64,000 nucleotides of DNA from Earliella scabrosa. Taxonomy: Eukaryota > Basidiomycota > Agaricomycetes > Polyporales > Polyporaceae. Positions 11,318-21,011 of this stretch are shown here, one piece after another; positions within the stretch are counted from its first letter, which is position 1; each line of letters begins with the position of its first letter. The notes under the pieces were generated by a model, which made no database searches, was not told the DNA's origin, and was given only the letters and a program-made list of their open reading frames with translations. The DNA is taken from contig JABYQQ010000001.1 in the NCBI GenBank assembly GCA_022605405.1, forward strand, positions 2,604,001 to 2,668,000. The letters run 5' to 3'. A program made the translations under genes and the position numbers.

Positions 11318-13099
11318 ATGCAGACCACGACCGAGCCACCTCCCAAGCTTGGCCATAACACGGGAGACCCACCAGCCGGTATTCCCGCTGTCGCCGTCGA
11401 CGCCGAACCTGTCGCTGGAACGATCAATCATACCAGTATGCCGCCGGAACTGTGGCTAGAGATTTTCCGGTACGCCACTCATGTCCCCCGCTCACGCCCC
11501 GTCGTACCCGGGGATCCGTTCGCCCCAGAACGTCCGGTCGATTTTGCCCGGGATTTGAACTCGCCAACGCAGGCGATGCGCACCAAATGCGCCCTTGTTC
11601 AAGTGTGTCGTGCGTGGAGGACTATGACGACCGAGCTGTTGTACGAACACGTCGTGATTGGCAGTGCCCGCAGGCTGGAGATGTTCTGCCGGACGGTGCG
11701 TGAGAGCAGAAAGGGTGCAGGCGAGGGGTTGGATGGAGTGGCAGGGACCGAGGAAGGTTTGGGGCACGGCCGTTGGGTCCGGCATCTCGAGGTGCAACGC
11801 TGGGCCAGAAGAAACCGCGCCTTCTGCTATTGGCAGTCCATCATCTACGCCGTTTCCTTCTGCCCACGGTTGCGCGCCTTCAGCGGTGTGTGGCAGGAAC
11901 CGCTACCCGACGGCTTCCTGCCCATACTCGTGCGGTACCTCCCGCCTGGCCTACAGGAGGTTCATTGGCAGCAGGACAGCGTGCTCATCGCGTCGAAGGA
12001 GCTTCCCATCCTTACGACACCGGTGCTTGCCACGTTCCCCACCCTGCGCGCCTTGGACCTCCGCAAGATCTGCGTCCTTGATGCGGAACGCAGTCTGCTG
12101 CACGTCTCGTTTGACAGCCTCACACTTCCCCACGTGCAGTACTTGGCACTCCCGACATGCCCGCTGTTGCTCCGGTATGCGAGCCTGCAGAACATGCCTA
12201 GACTGAATTACCTCGCCCTCGACGCATCGGGCGCATCGCGCACGGTGGAAGCTACGCTGGCCACGAAGGAGCTGATGAAATTCCTGAACAAGCATGGCCC
12301 GCAATTGAAGACCGTTGAACTGCTGCCGTCCAACACCCAGTCTCGACGCCCCGGGCCCATCTGCATCTCAGTATTCCTCTCGCCAACTGCCTGCCCTAAC
12401 CTCGAGACGCTCGTCTTCGACTGTCGGGAGAGGGTCATCTCCGTCACGACCTTTGCACACAAGCGTCTCGTTCAAGAGCCCCATGAGCTACAACAGCGCC
12501 AGCAGCAGCGACAGCAGCAACAGGAAGCAGCGCAAGCAGAGCCTGAACAGGCCTCGGGCCCCACCACCAGCAAACGCGCCCCGACCGCGCCCCGGAAGCC
12601 CCCGGCCGCGCCGACGATCCTGAACCTGGAGCGCTACGGCGCGGGCGTGGCGTCGCTTCCCCTCCTCGACGAGCCGCACCCCACTCTGCGGCGGATCGGG
12701 ATCCGGGGCGGGGACGTCGGCAAGCTGTACCCGAACAGGCCGACGCACGCGCAGGCGCACCTGGAGGCGCTTGTGGCGTACCGCGCGTTCTTGCCCGCGC
12801 TGGAGGTCGTGCGCACGCTCGGGTGCCTCGTCGGCGCGTCGTCGGACTCGCTCGCGCCGGACGTGTTCGTGTGGTGGACGGAGCGGTTCGAGCGCCTGGG
12901 CGTGGATCTGCAGGACGGCGAGGGCGTGGTGTGGTTGCTCGAGGAGCCTGGGGTGCCCACGGCGGACGCAAGTCAGCAGGGGCAGGTGCAGGACGGGGAC
13001 AAGGTGAAGGCGGATGGAGACATGAAGGTTGCTGCAGGGGTGATGTCGGTGCAGGAGGCAGTTTCGGCGGGGATAGTAGTAGAGGCGGCTCCATGCTGA
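11318..13099 (+). CDS. F-box protein with leucine-rich C-terminal part
   Basis: Single-exon frame of 593 aa. An F-box-like motif spans about residues 40-115: it opens with MPPELWLEIFRYATHV and closes with CALVQVCRAWRTMTTELLYEHV, interrupted by a roughly 40-residue insert. F-box proteins recruit substrates to SCF ubiquitin ligases through Skp1. The middle (about 170-370) has irregular leucine-rich segments such as PTLRALDLRKICVLD and PNLETLVFDC, the usual layout of fungal F-box/LRR-like proteins whose targets are unknown. A Gln-rich low-complexity stretch (about residues 388-408) separates this from a C-terminal part. The first Met at 11318 is used; the in-frame Met at 11438, right at the F-box, is an alternative start. 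Confidence 0.75.
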   Translation: MQTTTEPPPKLGHNTGDPPAGIPAVAVDAEPVAGTINHTSMPPELWLEIFRYATHVPRSRPVVPGDPFAPERPVDFARDLNSPTQAMRTKCALVQVCRAWRTMTTELLYEHVVIGSARRLEMFCRTVRESRKGAGEGLDGVAGTEEGLGHGRWVRHLEVQRWARRNRAFCYWQSIIYAVSFCPRLRAFSGVWQEPLPDGFLPILVRYLPPGLQEVHWQQDSVLIASKELPILTTPVLATFPTLRALDLRKICVLDAERSLLHVSFDSLTLPHVQYLALPTCPLLLRYASLQNMPRLNYLALDASGASRTVEATLATKELMKFLNKHGPQLKTVELLPSNTQSRRPGPICISVFLSPTACPNLETLVFDCRERVISVTTFAHKRLVQEPHELQQRQQQRQQQQEAAQAEPEQASGPTTSKRAPTAPRKPPAAPTILNLERYGAGVASLPLLDEPHPTLRRIGIRGGDVGKLYPNRPTHAQAHLEALVAYRAFLPALEVVRTLGCLVGASSDSLAPDVFVWWTERFERLGVDLQDGEGVVWLLEEPGVPTADASQQGQVQDGDKVKADGDMKVAAGVMSVQEAVSAGIVVEAAPC

Positions 13100-13450
13100 A
13101 CCGTGACGTTGAACTCGTGCAAGGAACGAAATCTTGAATGCCGGATAGATGCTCTCTTCCGTGCGCTGTATAGTACATCTCTATTTCCGTACACATCTTG
13201 GACTGCTGCCCTTCCACGTTTCTTAACCTCCGCTTCACTGTGGGCTTGATACCTGAGAGCACGTGACCGGAGGAACAAACGCCTCGAGGCCGACCTCGCG
13301 TCGGGGCGGACGTCCGCAGCCTCGTGCGCAGGCCATGATCTCTGGACCGAGGGTCGTGAGGACTCACGAGCCCTGCCCGATAGCCACCTCTGCAGCCTTG
13401 ACCGAATCATCAATCACCTCTCAGCCCCTTCGACGACCCGACTTCAAGTA

Positions 13451-15013
13451 ATGGCCGACCCTGGCCTGCCCTCGTACAACGATGTGCAAGCCGCGCACCG
13501 GGCGCGCGCGGACCTGAAGCAGAACTTTGTGACACTGCTGAACGACCAGCTCGACATTCAGGAGCTTTTTCGGACGGTCGCGACGGAGCTGGAGAGCACG
13601 CCGGAGATTGGGGAGGCGCACCCGTTGTGCAACGAGTGGAACGAGCTGCGGCAGGTGAGCGCGCGTTGGCCCATCGCTGCCTCTCTCTGTGCGGCGTGGT
13701 CGAGCTCGGGGTGGGATCAGGAAGAAGAGGGCTGAGGCAGAGCTTGATAGAGACACAGGAAGATATATCGCGAGTCGCAGCAGAACGCGGGGCTCTGTGC
13801 GCACTTCTTGAAGAGTACGTTGTTCTAGTCCTCGTTCTTCCCTTCCGGACGTCTGCGTTCTTTGCCTTCGGTGCTGCAGCAGTGGCATCGTGGCGTTGAA
13901 TCGCGTGCTGTTAGGCAGAGGCAGCGGTGCTCATGCTGAGATGCTGCGGTAGATTTCGCGGAGATCCTTGTCCCGCTGTCGCAGTCGAGGGATGTGTCGG
14001 TGGAGCAGAAGAAGATGATGATTGGGAAGTTCTTGGAGGTATGTGCTCAGGATCTGTGGCCTGTGAGCGTGGTATGATTGAATCCATGCGCGTGCATGGC
14101 GGCAGACCATCCCCGTACATCTGAACACCGCAAAGGAGAACGCAGAGAGCTTCAACGAGCTGTCGAAGGAGGTTGAGGTATTCCCCCGCAAAGTCGCAAG
14201 CGCCCTCAGGATCAAGGCGGAACCGCAAGGATTCTTTGAGAGCGTGTGGACTGGCATTGAAGAGTACGTCTTGCACTCGATGCGGTCATGTTATGAAGCT
14301 GACATGTCACTGCAGGTTGTGCATGACGCTCTGGAAGGTTTGTTGATAGTGGTGCCGTGGATCACCCGCTGATGCATCCACCCTCTTCAGGTCCTGAATC
14401 GCCTGTTGACCAAGCTGGTCTACACCTTCAAGGCTGCGCTCGCCCGTCTAGAAATGCTGCGCTTCTCATGTTGTACGTGTTGTCCTTTTCATCATCATCC
14501 GCCTGCTCGGCTGACCCGTGTGCGTGTAGTCGGCATTTCTCTTGACGTGCACTTCAACCAATGTAAGCCTCCGTGCCCCTCGCTCATCCGTCGTCGGATC
14601 TTTGCTCAACTTCAAGTTCTATAGATCGATCACTCGAGCCCGAGCCGGCCGTGGACCCCGAGGGCGGTCACGAGATGACGACAAGAGAGCTCGTGGGCGA
14701 GATCCACGACAACTGCGACACGCTCAGCACGAAGCTCACCGCGTTCGAGAGCGCGTGGCACGTCGTCCACCTCGCATGTTCGAAGCTGTCGTCGGACCTC
14801 GCGATGGCCAAGAGCTTCACCATGGTCAGCGGACCTTCACCACTCGCCCTACGCCCTTGTTCATATCGGTGCTGATCGGAGTGTCTTTGACAGTGTTACC
14901 CGCCCATTCCTCAAGCGTGCGACAGCAACTTGCGCGCGGCAGCCCTCGTCCACACGCCGCTTGTCGAGTGTCTCAACGCGTATTCCATGGGCAAAGCTCC
15001 AGACTTCGCATAA
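13451..15013 (+). CDS. uncharacterised alpha-helical protein, multi-exon
   Basis: I do not recognise a family. Exon 1 is 13451-13654 (starts MADPGLPSYNDVQAAHRARA), exon 2 is 13741-13814, and later exons follow at about 13950-14039, 14107-14274, 14317-14338, 14391-14472, 14530-14562, 14626-14824 and 14894-15013, ending MGKAPDFA and TAA. Pieces are helix-forming and amphipathic (for example ETQEDISRVAAERGALCALL, NTAKENAESFNELSKEVE and ELVGEIHDNCDTLSTKL), suggesting a coiled-coil bundle of roughly 300 residues with no signal peptide. All joins keep phase except one: exon 2 ends in phase 2 while the exon near 13950 requires phase 1. This may mean a missed micro-exon, an unusual splice site or a frameshift. 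Confidence 0.6.
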
Positions 15014-16490
15014 GCCTGGACCCACGCCTCGTTTGCATATGTTCCTGACGTGCATACCCTTACCCTTTGCATCGACATTATTATCTTCATCCTCAGATCC
15101 GATTTCTTCACACTCACGCAGCGGCACAGGCCACCGCTATTCCATTTGCACACGTTGATGACATCTTGCACGATCAACACGACCTTGTAGCGCGTACGTA
15201 CCCCATCCTGCATCAGTCAGGAGGGTACGTCTGTATTTTACGTTTGTTGCCAGTTATACTGGCAGTTGTACTGGGAGTTTGTATCTGCACAGTCAATAGA
15301 GCGATCTTCTACGTCGTATGGCATACGTCGACAAGTCTGTGAGTACTCGATCTGCCACACGAGCGGTGTAGCATTCCAAGCATTGACGGAGCTGTCAGTG
15401 TCAGCCTCCCGCGGCGCTGATGGGGCGTACTATGTATGCTTGTTGTACGTCGGCTGCAGATCAATGGGAGCTTGTGTATGCTGACGTTATTGTTGCCACT
15501 GCCAGCTTTGGAGCCCCCCGCACCCGCATCGATCGGGTCCGTATCCCCGTCGATCCTTGTTGATCGCACCGGGACCGGACGTCCTGCGGCGGCGGCGCAA
15601 CTTGGCTCCTCGAGCGATCGGCAGTGGTCGCCTTGACGGCACATGACGACTGTCGCAAACACTTGGAGGCACTGCGCCGCCGCGGGAGGACTGCATTGAC
15701 CGTTACCATCGTCAAACAGAATTCCCCGTCGTAGAGGTGTACTCAAAGTGAGTCGTTGGGCCTGCTGTGAGTCCTCCTGCACAACTGATCGAATCGACCT
15801 TGAGTCGACCTCCCGTGACAAATCCGCGGAGTTCCAGTGCACCGCCACCAGCACAACGCGCGCTTCACTCGTCTATCCTACAAAGTTCTTTCTGTGGCTC
15901 GCTTCAACGTTCCACCTCGAACATGTCACCATTCCACTTTGGTAACCACGACTATACAATGTTAACACGCTCGCACATAGGAGGAGTAAGCCTCGCACCA
16001 GTAAGTACTCTGTACAGTGTCTAGTCGAGAACCTACATACGAGGCTCGTGGCTGACAGGCAGTAAGCGAATCCTCCTGGAACACCGCGGCCTTCAATGTG
16101 TATTGACTGTCTTCTTCCACTCGCAGTGACGCAGTGACAACGGTGTCTATGGGAGACCTTACGTGGAACGGCAGTTCAAACTGGGCGCGTACAACAATCC
16201 CCGTCGTCGCAACGTGGGCGAGTGCATGCTTCCACCATCCATCAATATGCGCCTTTCTGCGCTCTATTCTCGTTATGGCGCCCATTCGAAAAGAGGGATG
16301 CGCGCTGCCACGAAAACAGTTCCCTTCGATGAGGAAGCTTCGTGATCATGGGTTACAAATTGACGCACAAGACCGCACATAGCGCGGGCCGACAGTCGTT
16401 CGATGCGCCCCGCTCGAATCACGAAGGGGTATAAGAGGATCGGCAAATTTTCGTGGTGGAGGAACACACGCCGTCAGTCACCGACTCAAC
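15014..16490. other. intergenic region with weak coding-like scraps
   Basis: Several short plus-strand stretches look coding (for example near 15241-15340, 15461-15560 and 16146-16345), but they are separated by stops, do not join in phase and match no family I know. They could be exons of an unknown gene or a decayed gene. The piece ending at 16345 is the most open. Confidence 0.3.
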
Positions 16491-17695
16491 ATGCGGCCCG
16501 CTCTCCTGCCAGGCTGTTCCCTTTTGGCGGCCATCCTGCTCTCTCCTGTCTGCGCGCGTATCACGGACGTGGTCCTATTCGGTGACTCGTATACAGGTAT
16601 GTGCTGGCAAGGCTATCTGGTTTGCTAACTTGACACATTTATTCGCCCTGCATAATAGATCAATCACGCGCGCATAGCATTCAAAACGGGACGTACCCCG
16701 GGAAGAACTACCAGGAAGTCTTCCCTCCCGTGAGTTTTCGGCACTTGGCTCGATCCTTGCCGTCATCCTGACCCGAAATTGGTTGCTTTAATATCATGCC
16801 TTCAAGGCAGACACGGCCGCAGACGGTGGCTTCCAGTGGCCCTTCTACCTCGGCCTCTACGGGAACTACAAGATCTGGAACTACGCCGTCGGCGGCGCGA
16901 CGTGCTCCGAACCGCTCACCCCGCTCCTCGGCGTGCCCGACGTGTCGCACGGCCAGCACGACTGGTTCGTCCTCGACCACGTCGCGCACAACGGGTCCGT
17001 GCGCCAGCGGCTCCTGCTCGACCCGGACTCGTTCGTCGTTATCATATTCGTCGGCACGAACGACATCGGGATCGGCAACTTCGTGAACAACAACCAGTCC
17101 GCGACCGTTTCGTTGGCCGACGTCGCCGACTGCCAGCTCGACGAGCTGCGGCGGTTGCACGCCCTCGGCGCGCGTCAGTTCGTCCTCAACTCGCTCATCC
17201 CGCTCCACCTGACTGCGCTCTACTCGGGCTCGGACGCGCCCGCGATCTATTTCCCGTATGCGCACAACGGGACGGCGTGGCGGCGGAGCATGTACAACCT
17301 TGTGCACAGCCTGAACCGCATGCTGCACGATGGCGCGCGTGCACTCAACGAGGAGTGGCGCGGGGACGGGCACGTCGCGTGGTTCGACACGTACGGCTTC
17401 TTTCAGGAGATGTACGACCATCCTGCGCGGTACTTCAACGGCAGCGTCCCTGCGAACGTGACCGGGCACTGCCATCAATGCCCCGACCCGAATGACCCGG
17501 GACAGTGTGGAATGTGGGTGTTTCTGGGACACAAGTCCAGGTGGACGGTCACTGACTACGCCACACAGCGGCGACTGCACTCTGGAGGAGCGCGACTCGT
17601 ACATGTGGTGGGACGAGCTCCATCCCAGCGAACAGACGGGGCGGAACCTGGCAGCTGAGATGCACAGAAAGATTGAGGGGAGGTCCAGATACTGA
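16491..17695 (+). CDS. secreted GDSL/SGNH-type esterase (carbohydrate esterase family 16-like)
   Basis: Exons 16491-16596, 16659-16729, 16807-17513 and 17569-17695 join in phase to 336 aa. The N-terminus is a signal peptide (hydrophobic LLAAILLSPVCA, cleavage near residue 22). Block I with the catalytic serine is VVLFGDSYT, block III is VGTNDIGIGN, and the C-terminal WWDELHPSEQTG carries the Asp and His of the triad. Family members hydrolyse esters; fungal CE16-like enzymes remove acetyl groups from plant polysaccharides outside the cell, so a role in wood or litter breakdown is plausible but inferred. The last donor at 17514 was chosen because it restores the HPS-containing frame. The stop lies 91 bases from the stop of the convergent methyltransferase gene. 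Confidence 0.88.
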
Positions 17696-17786
17696 GTGCG
17701 CATATCGATGGCTCGAGAAGCAACGTCCATGACTGTGATTGCTATGTCGAAATGGCCACGATGTGTACTTCTAGGATCACACGCAA

Positions 17787-19771
17787 TCATTTTCTCGCTT
17801 TCTTCCCTTTGGTGCCCTTGTCTTCGTCTCTGCCACGTTTCTTGCTTGCCCCAGCTTCTGCGAGCTGAGCGCGAAGCCGCTTCATCGTGCCACGGAGGAT
17901 ACGCTTCTCGCCCAGACGAACGATGAGGGCGTGCTTCTTGTTGATGGACAGCTGCTCCACGGTGCCCGGCTCGAGTAGCTTCTCGTCCTCCTGCCGCAAG
18001 CGAGTCAGAGGAATCCAGGACGCACTGAATAGCTGTGAAAACGCACCTCGAGAGTCGTCGGGTACTCCTTTAGCCTCTTCTCCAAGACGTCGATCGCGAT
18101 GGTCAGCACGTCCTTATCGATCTTTGGTTTCGGCAACTTGCTCTTCTTCGCCGTCTTCTCCCATTCGTCTTTCGAGAGTAGTAGAAGACGCTCGAACGAG
18201 ACGAACTCTTCAGGGAGCTCGCAATCCGTCCGTAGTACGAACACGCTTCGCGTGGTCAGCATGGATCGGGCAGCGCACCGCAGTGAGGAGGGACGTACTC
18301 GTCGTCGGCCTCTTCGAGCCACCAGTCTACGCGTTCTTGCAGATCGTACTTGACCTTCGTGGATGCGACGGACACGACGAGGTCTGCGCGCACCTCAACC
18401 ACGTCCTCCGGGTTGCCCATGCCCGACAGGGGCGGGAGCAGCGGGACGACGTCGACGTGTCCGTATCTCCTGAGAAGGTCCGAGTTGGGTGGGTCGCCGT
18501 AGGTGTTCCACTGCCTGTGACGTCAGAAGTGTGCATAAACGTACGAAGGAGGGACCACTCACGATCTGCTCTCCGGCCTTGATGGGTTTCGTGGTCACCA
18601 TCTTCAGCTCTCGTTCCTCATAGAACAGCTTGGCCTAAGACGCGACGTCAGCGAAGGTCGGGAGCTAGCGCGCTCAGGGGCCTTACATTTTCGGACTCGA
18701 ACCGAGCGTTGAGCATATCTGCCATGGGCACCATCGCCACATCGGCAGGGTTTTCTCGATCTTCATCGTCGGAGTCTTCATCGTCCTCGAGCTCGTGGTT
18801 TGACTCATCTGCAACATTTGCGTCTTGTGCCTGTCCTCCAACAGTAGCCGCAGACGGCTCAGGCAGGTCGATGTCCATGGCGCTGTCGTCGCCAGCATTC
18901 TGGGCGACCGCATCTTCCTCTTCCTCATCCTCATCATCGTCGCTGTTCTCTGTGTGCTCACCCTTCCACTCCTCGACATGGAAGCTGCGCGACAGGATGC
19001 GACTGCCGTTCAGATGGTAACGCTCTACTGAGAAGGATTGCTTAAGTTTGTCTTCGGGGAACAGGTCAGGCCTGCTCTGCATGTACCAAGTTGAGTGGGC
19101 GATACTTTTGACGGAGCGCGTCGGCACGTACTCACCTTCACCGCTGGGAGCAGCTTGTTGTGGAAGTCGCGCTCAGCGTCGTCCCTCCCAATTTTGTCTG
19201 TGGGACACGCGTTGGGATATGTTGAGTGCTGTGCTCAATGGGGGACAGACCTACCACGGCAGTCCCCTGCAGTTCCTTCAGGTCGTCTTCGCTCCAGAAC
19301 ATGGGCGTGTCAAACTTGTCGGGAAGCGCAGCTTTACGCACCGTCAGGCGAACACATCGGAGTCAGTCTGGTGTTGATTAGACGCACCGAGGTATGCAGA
19401 CCACTTGGACTCTGCGCCCTTACTCTCCTCCCACATCATGCACAGGATGAGACCCACCCAGCCTTCGTGAAGACCGTATTCCTTCCAGGCCTTGCCCATC
19501 AGCGTCGGTAGTGAAGACGTTCGTGTCGAAAGAGTCAGGTTCCGAGGAATGGCAAACAACGTGTGTGCTTCCTGTCATGTTCGTCATGGGTTTGGCAGTC
19601 CCAAGGCCGTCCACACATAGCTGGGGATACCGTACATACCGGTATATCCTTCAGCGCGATCGCCCCGCGTCCGTGGCCAGGGAAGTCGACAATACCCATA
19701 CTAGTCTTGTCAAGAGTGCCATGTTGTCTTTCGAACCAGGACACAAGATCACCAGCAACCGAGTCCGTCAT
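17787..19771 (-). CDS. RKM4: SET-domain ribosomal lysine methyltransferase, Rkm4/SETD6-like
   Basis: Multi-exon minus-strand gene with start codon at 19771-19769. Exon 1 encodes MTDSVAGDLVSWFERQHGTL and is followed by exons carrying NLTLSTRTSSLPTLMGKAW, FDTPMFWSEDDLKELQGTAV and, after a long acidic insert, MADMLNARFESEN and GEQIWNTYGDPPNSDLLRRY. That last motif is the SET-domain AdoMet and catalytic Tyr region typical of Rkm4 and SETD6. The C-terminal part (FVSFERLLLLSKDEWEK, then a Lys/Arg-rich tail ending KKARK) fits the Rubisco-LSMT-type substrate-binding domain plus a nuclear signal. In yeast Rkm4 methylates ribosomal protein Rpl42; the same job here is inferred. It shares a 260-base promoter region with the divergent HIT-finger gene. 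Confidence 0.85.
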
Positions 19772-20031
19772 ACTGCAAAGAGCACGCTGCTCCAGTTGGA
19801 GAGAACGCAAAAGTCGAGAGGTGGGCGCTAGTCAAAACATCAGTCAGGTACTGGAACATCACAGCCACCACGTGGGTAACTTTGTGATCCCGCGAACCTC
19901 GGAAATGAACTTGGCCATGAACATCGACATTGGGACTGCGCAAGTACGACGCCTCGCAGCGTCAGCGTGTACTAATCTGCCTGACAGCTCTAGCAGGAGA
20001 GCCGCAATACACCCAAGGATACTACGCAGTC
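19772..20031. promoter_or_regulatory. bidirectional promoter between RKM4-like and HIT-finger genes
   Basis: Only 260 bases separate two divergent start codons (19771 minus, 20032 plus), so both promoters and 5' leaders must lie here. The plus-strand leader has splice-like signals, so a 5' untranslated intron is possible. I see no clear TATA box. Confidence 0.6.
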
Positions 20032-20908
20032 ATGCCCCCGCCAAAGCGAGCATCGTGCCAAGTTTGCGTCTCGACCGAGTCCAAGTACACTTGTGCGAAG
20101 TGCTCTATACTCTAGTAAGTGTCAGTCATATGAATATGACCTTGTCTCTGACTGATGAACTTGGTGGCAAAGCTGCTCCGTTGCGTGCTACAAGAAGCAC
20201 AAAGGTATGCTTATATATGATCAGTCGTTTTGTACGGATACGCTCAAAGCAAGTATTGCACAGAGTCTTGTGGAGGACCACGTACCACCAGCTCAACGCC
20301 GAAAACATCTGTTCTTGAGCCTGGGGTTACCGATGACTCGTCATCCGAAGGTGAGACGTTTTGCGAAGAGGGCATCACCTAAATTTTTTACTTTCCCACT
20401 TAGTTCTTGCAGGGCCCTCGTCGACGTCACCGGAAAAGAGGGAGAAGCCCTTGTCGGAAGAGCAAGAGCCACCCCTCCGGCCACTCGCATCACTGCGATG
20501 GCCGTACGTCCCGGAAGAGTCTGCGTACCCCGACCCGCTCAAACGCGACGACCCAAAACCTCTTCAAATCTCTCAATACGAAGCCATAGGTTTGCTTACT
20601 ATCTCACCGAGCTTGTCAATGCACAGTTGACGCAACGTGCAGCAACATCACCCACTATCCGCCGTGTCCTGGCCTCGAATCCCCGCCTGCGCGAGATTGT
20701 GCGCTCTATCGACACGCTGCGGGGAGAAGACCGAGAGCTCGCACTGCAAGAAGTCCTGGGTGTGGGAGGTTCACGAACTCAGGCTCTCGCATCGCTTGGT
20801 CACGCCTCCCCAGAAGATCGTGATGCACTAAGACAACTCGCAGAGGCCGTAGAGGCTGCCGTCCGTGGAGGCAAGCAGGACACGTTGGGACTCGACTGGG
20901 GCGACTGA
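20032..20908 (+). CDS. HIT1: HIT-type zinc finger protein, box C/D snoRNP assembly factor (Hit1/ZNHIT3-like)
   Basis: Exons 20032-20114, 20173-20204, 20264-20350, 20404-20589 and 20643-20908 join in phase to 217 aa. The N-terminal zf-HIT finger spans residues 9-46 with Cys pairs CQVC, CAKC, CSVAC and a final KKHK...CG, interrupted by two introns. The C-terminal helical part (ASNPRLREIVRSIDTLRGED and a second helix before the end) resembles the ZNHIT3/Hit1 region that binds Rsa1/NUFIP. Yeast Hit1 helps assemble box C/D small nucleolar RNPs needed for rRNA modification. The finger is certain; assignment to Hit1 rather than another HIT protein rests on size and the C-terminal helices. Its stop is about 100 bases from the convergent CTR9 stop. 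Confidence 0.8.
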
Positions 20909-21011
20909 TCCTGGGCATCGGAGACGATACGTATTACAAGATGCATAACTACGATGGATACACAGAGCACAGAACGAAAACCAAGTATCTACACAGCATA
21001 GTCGACAATGT

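Noticed and set aside
12444..13413. Long minus-strand frame of 307 codons
   Set aside because: It is the antisense shadow of the F-box gene, with Pro/Arg/Ala composition reflecting the coding strand.
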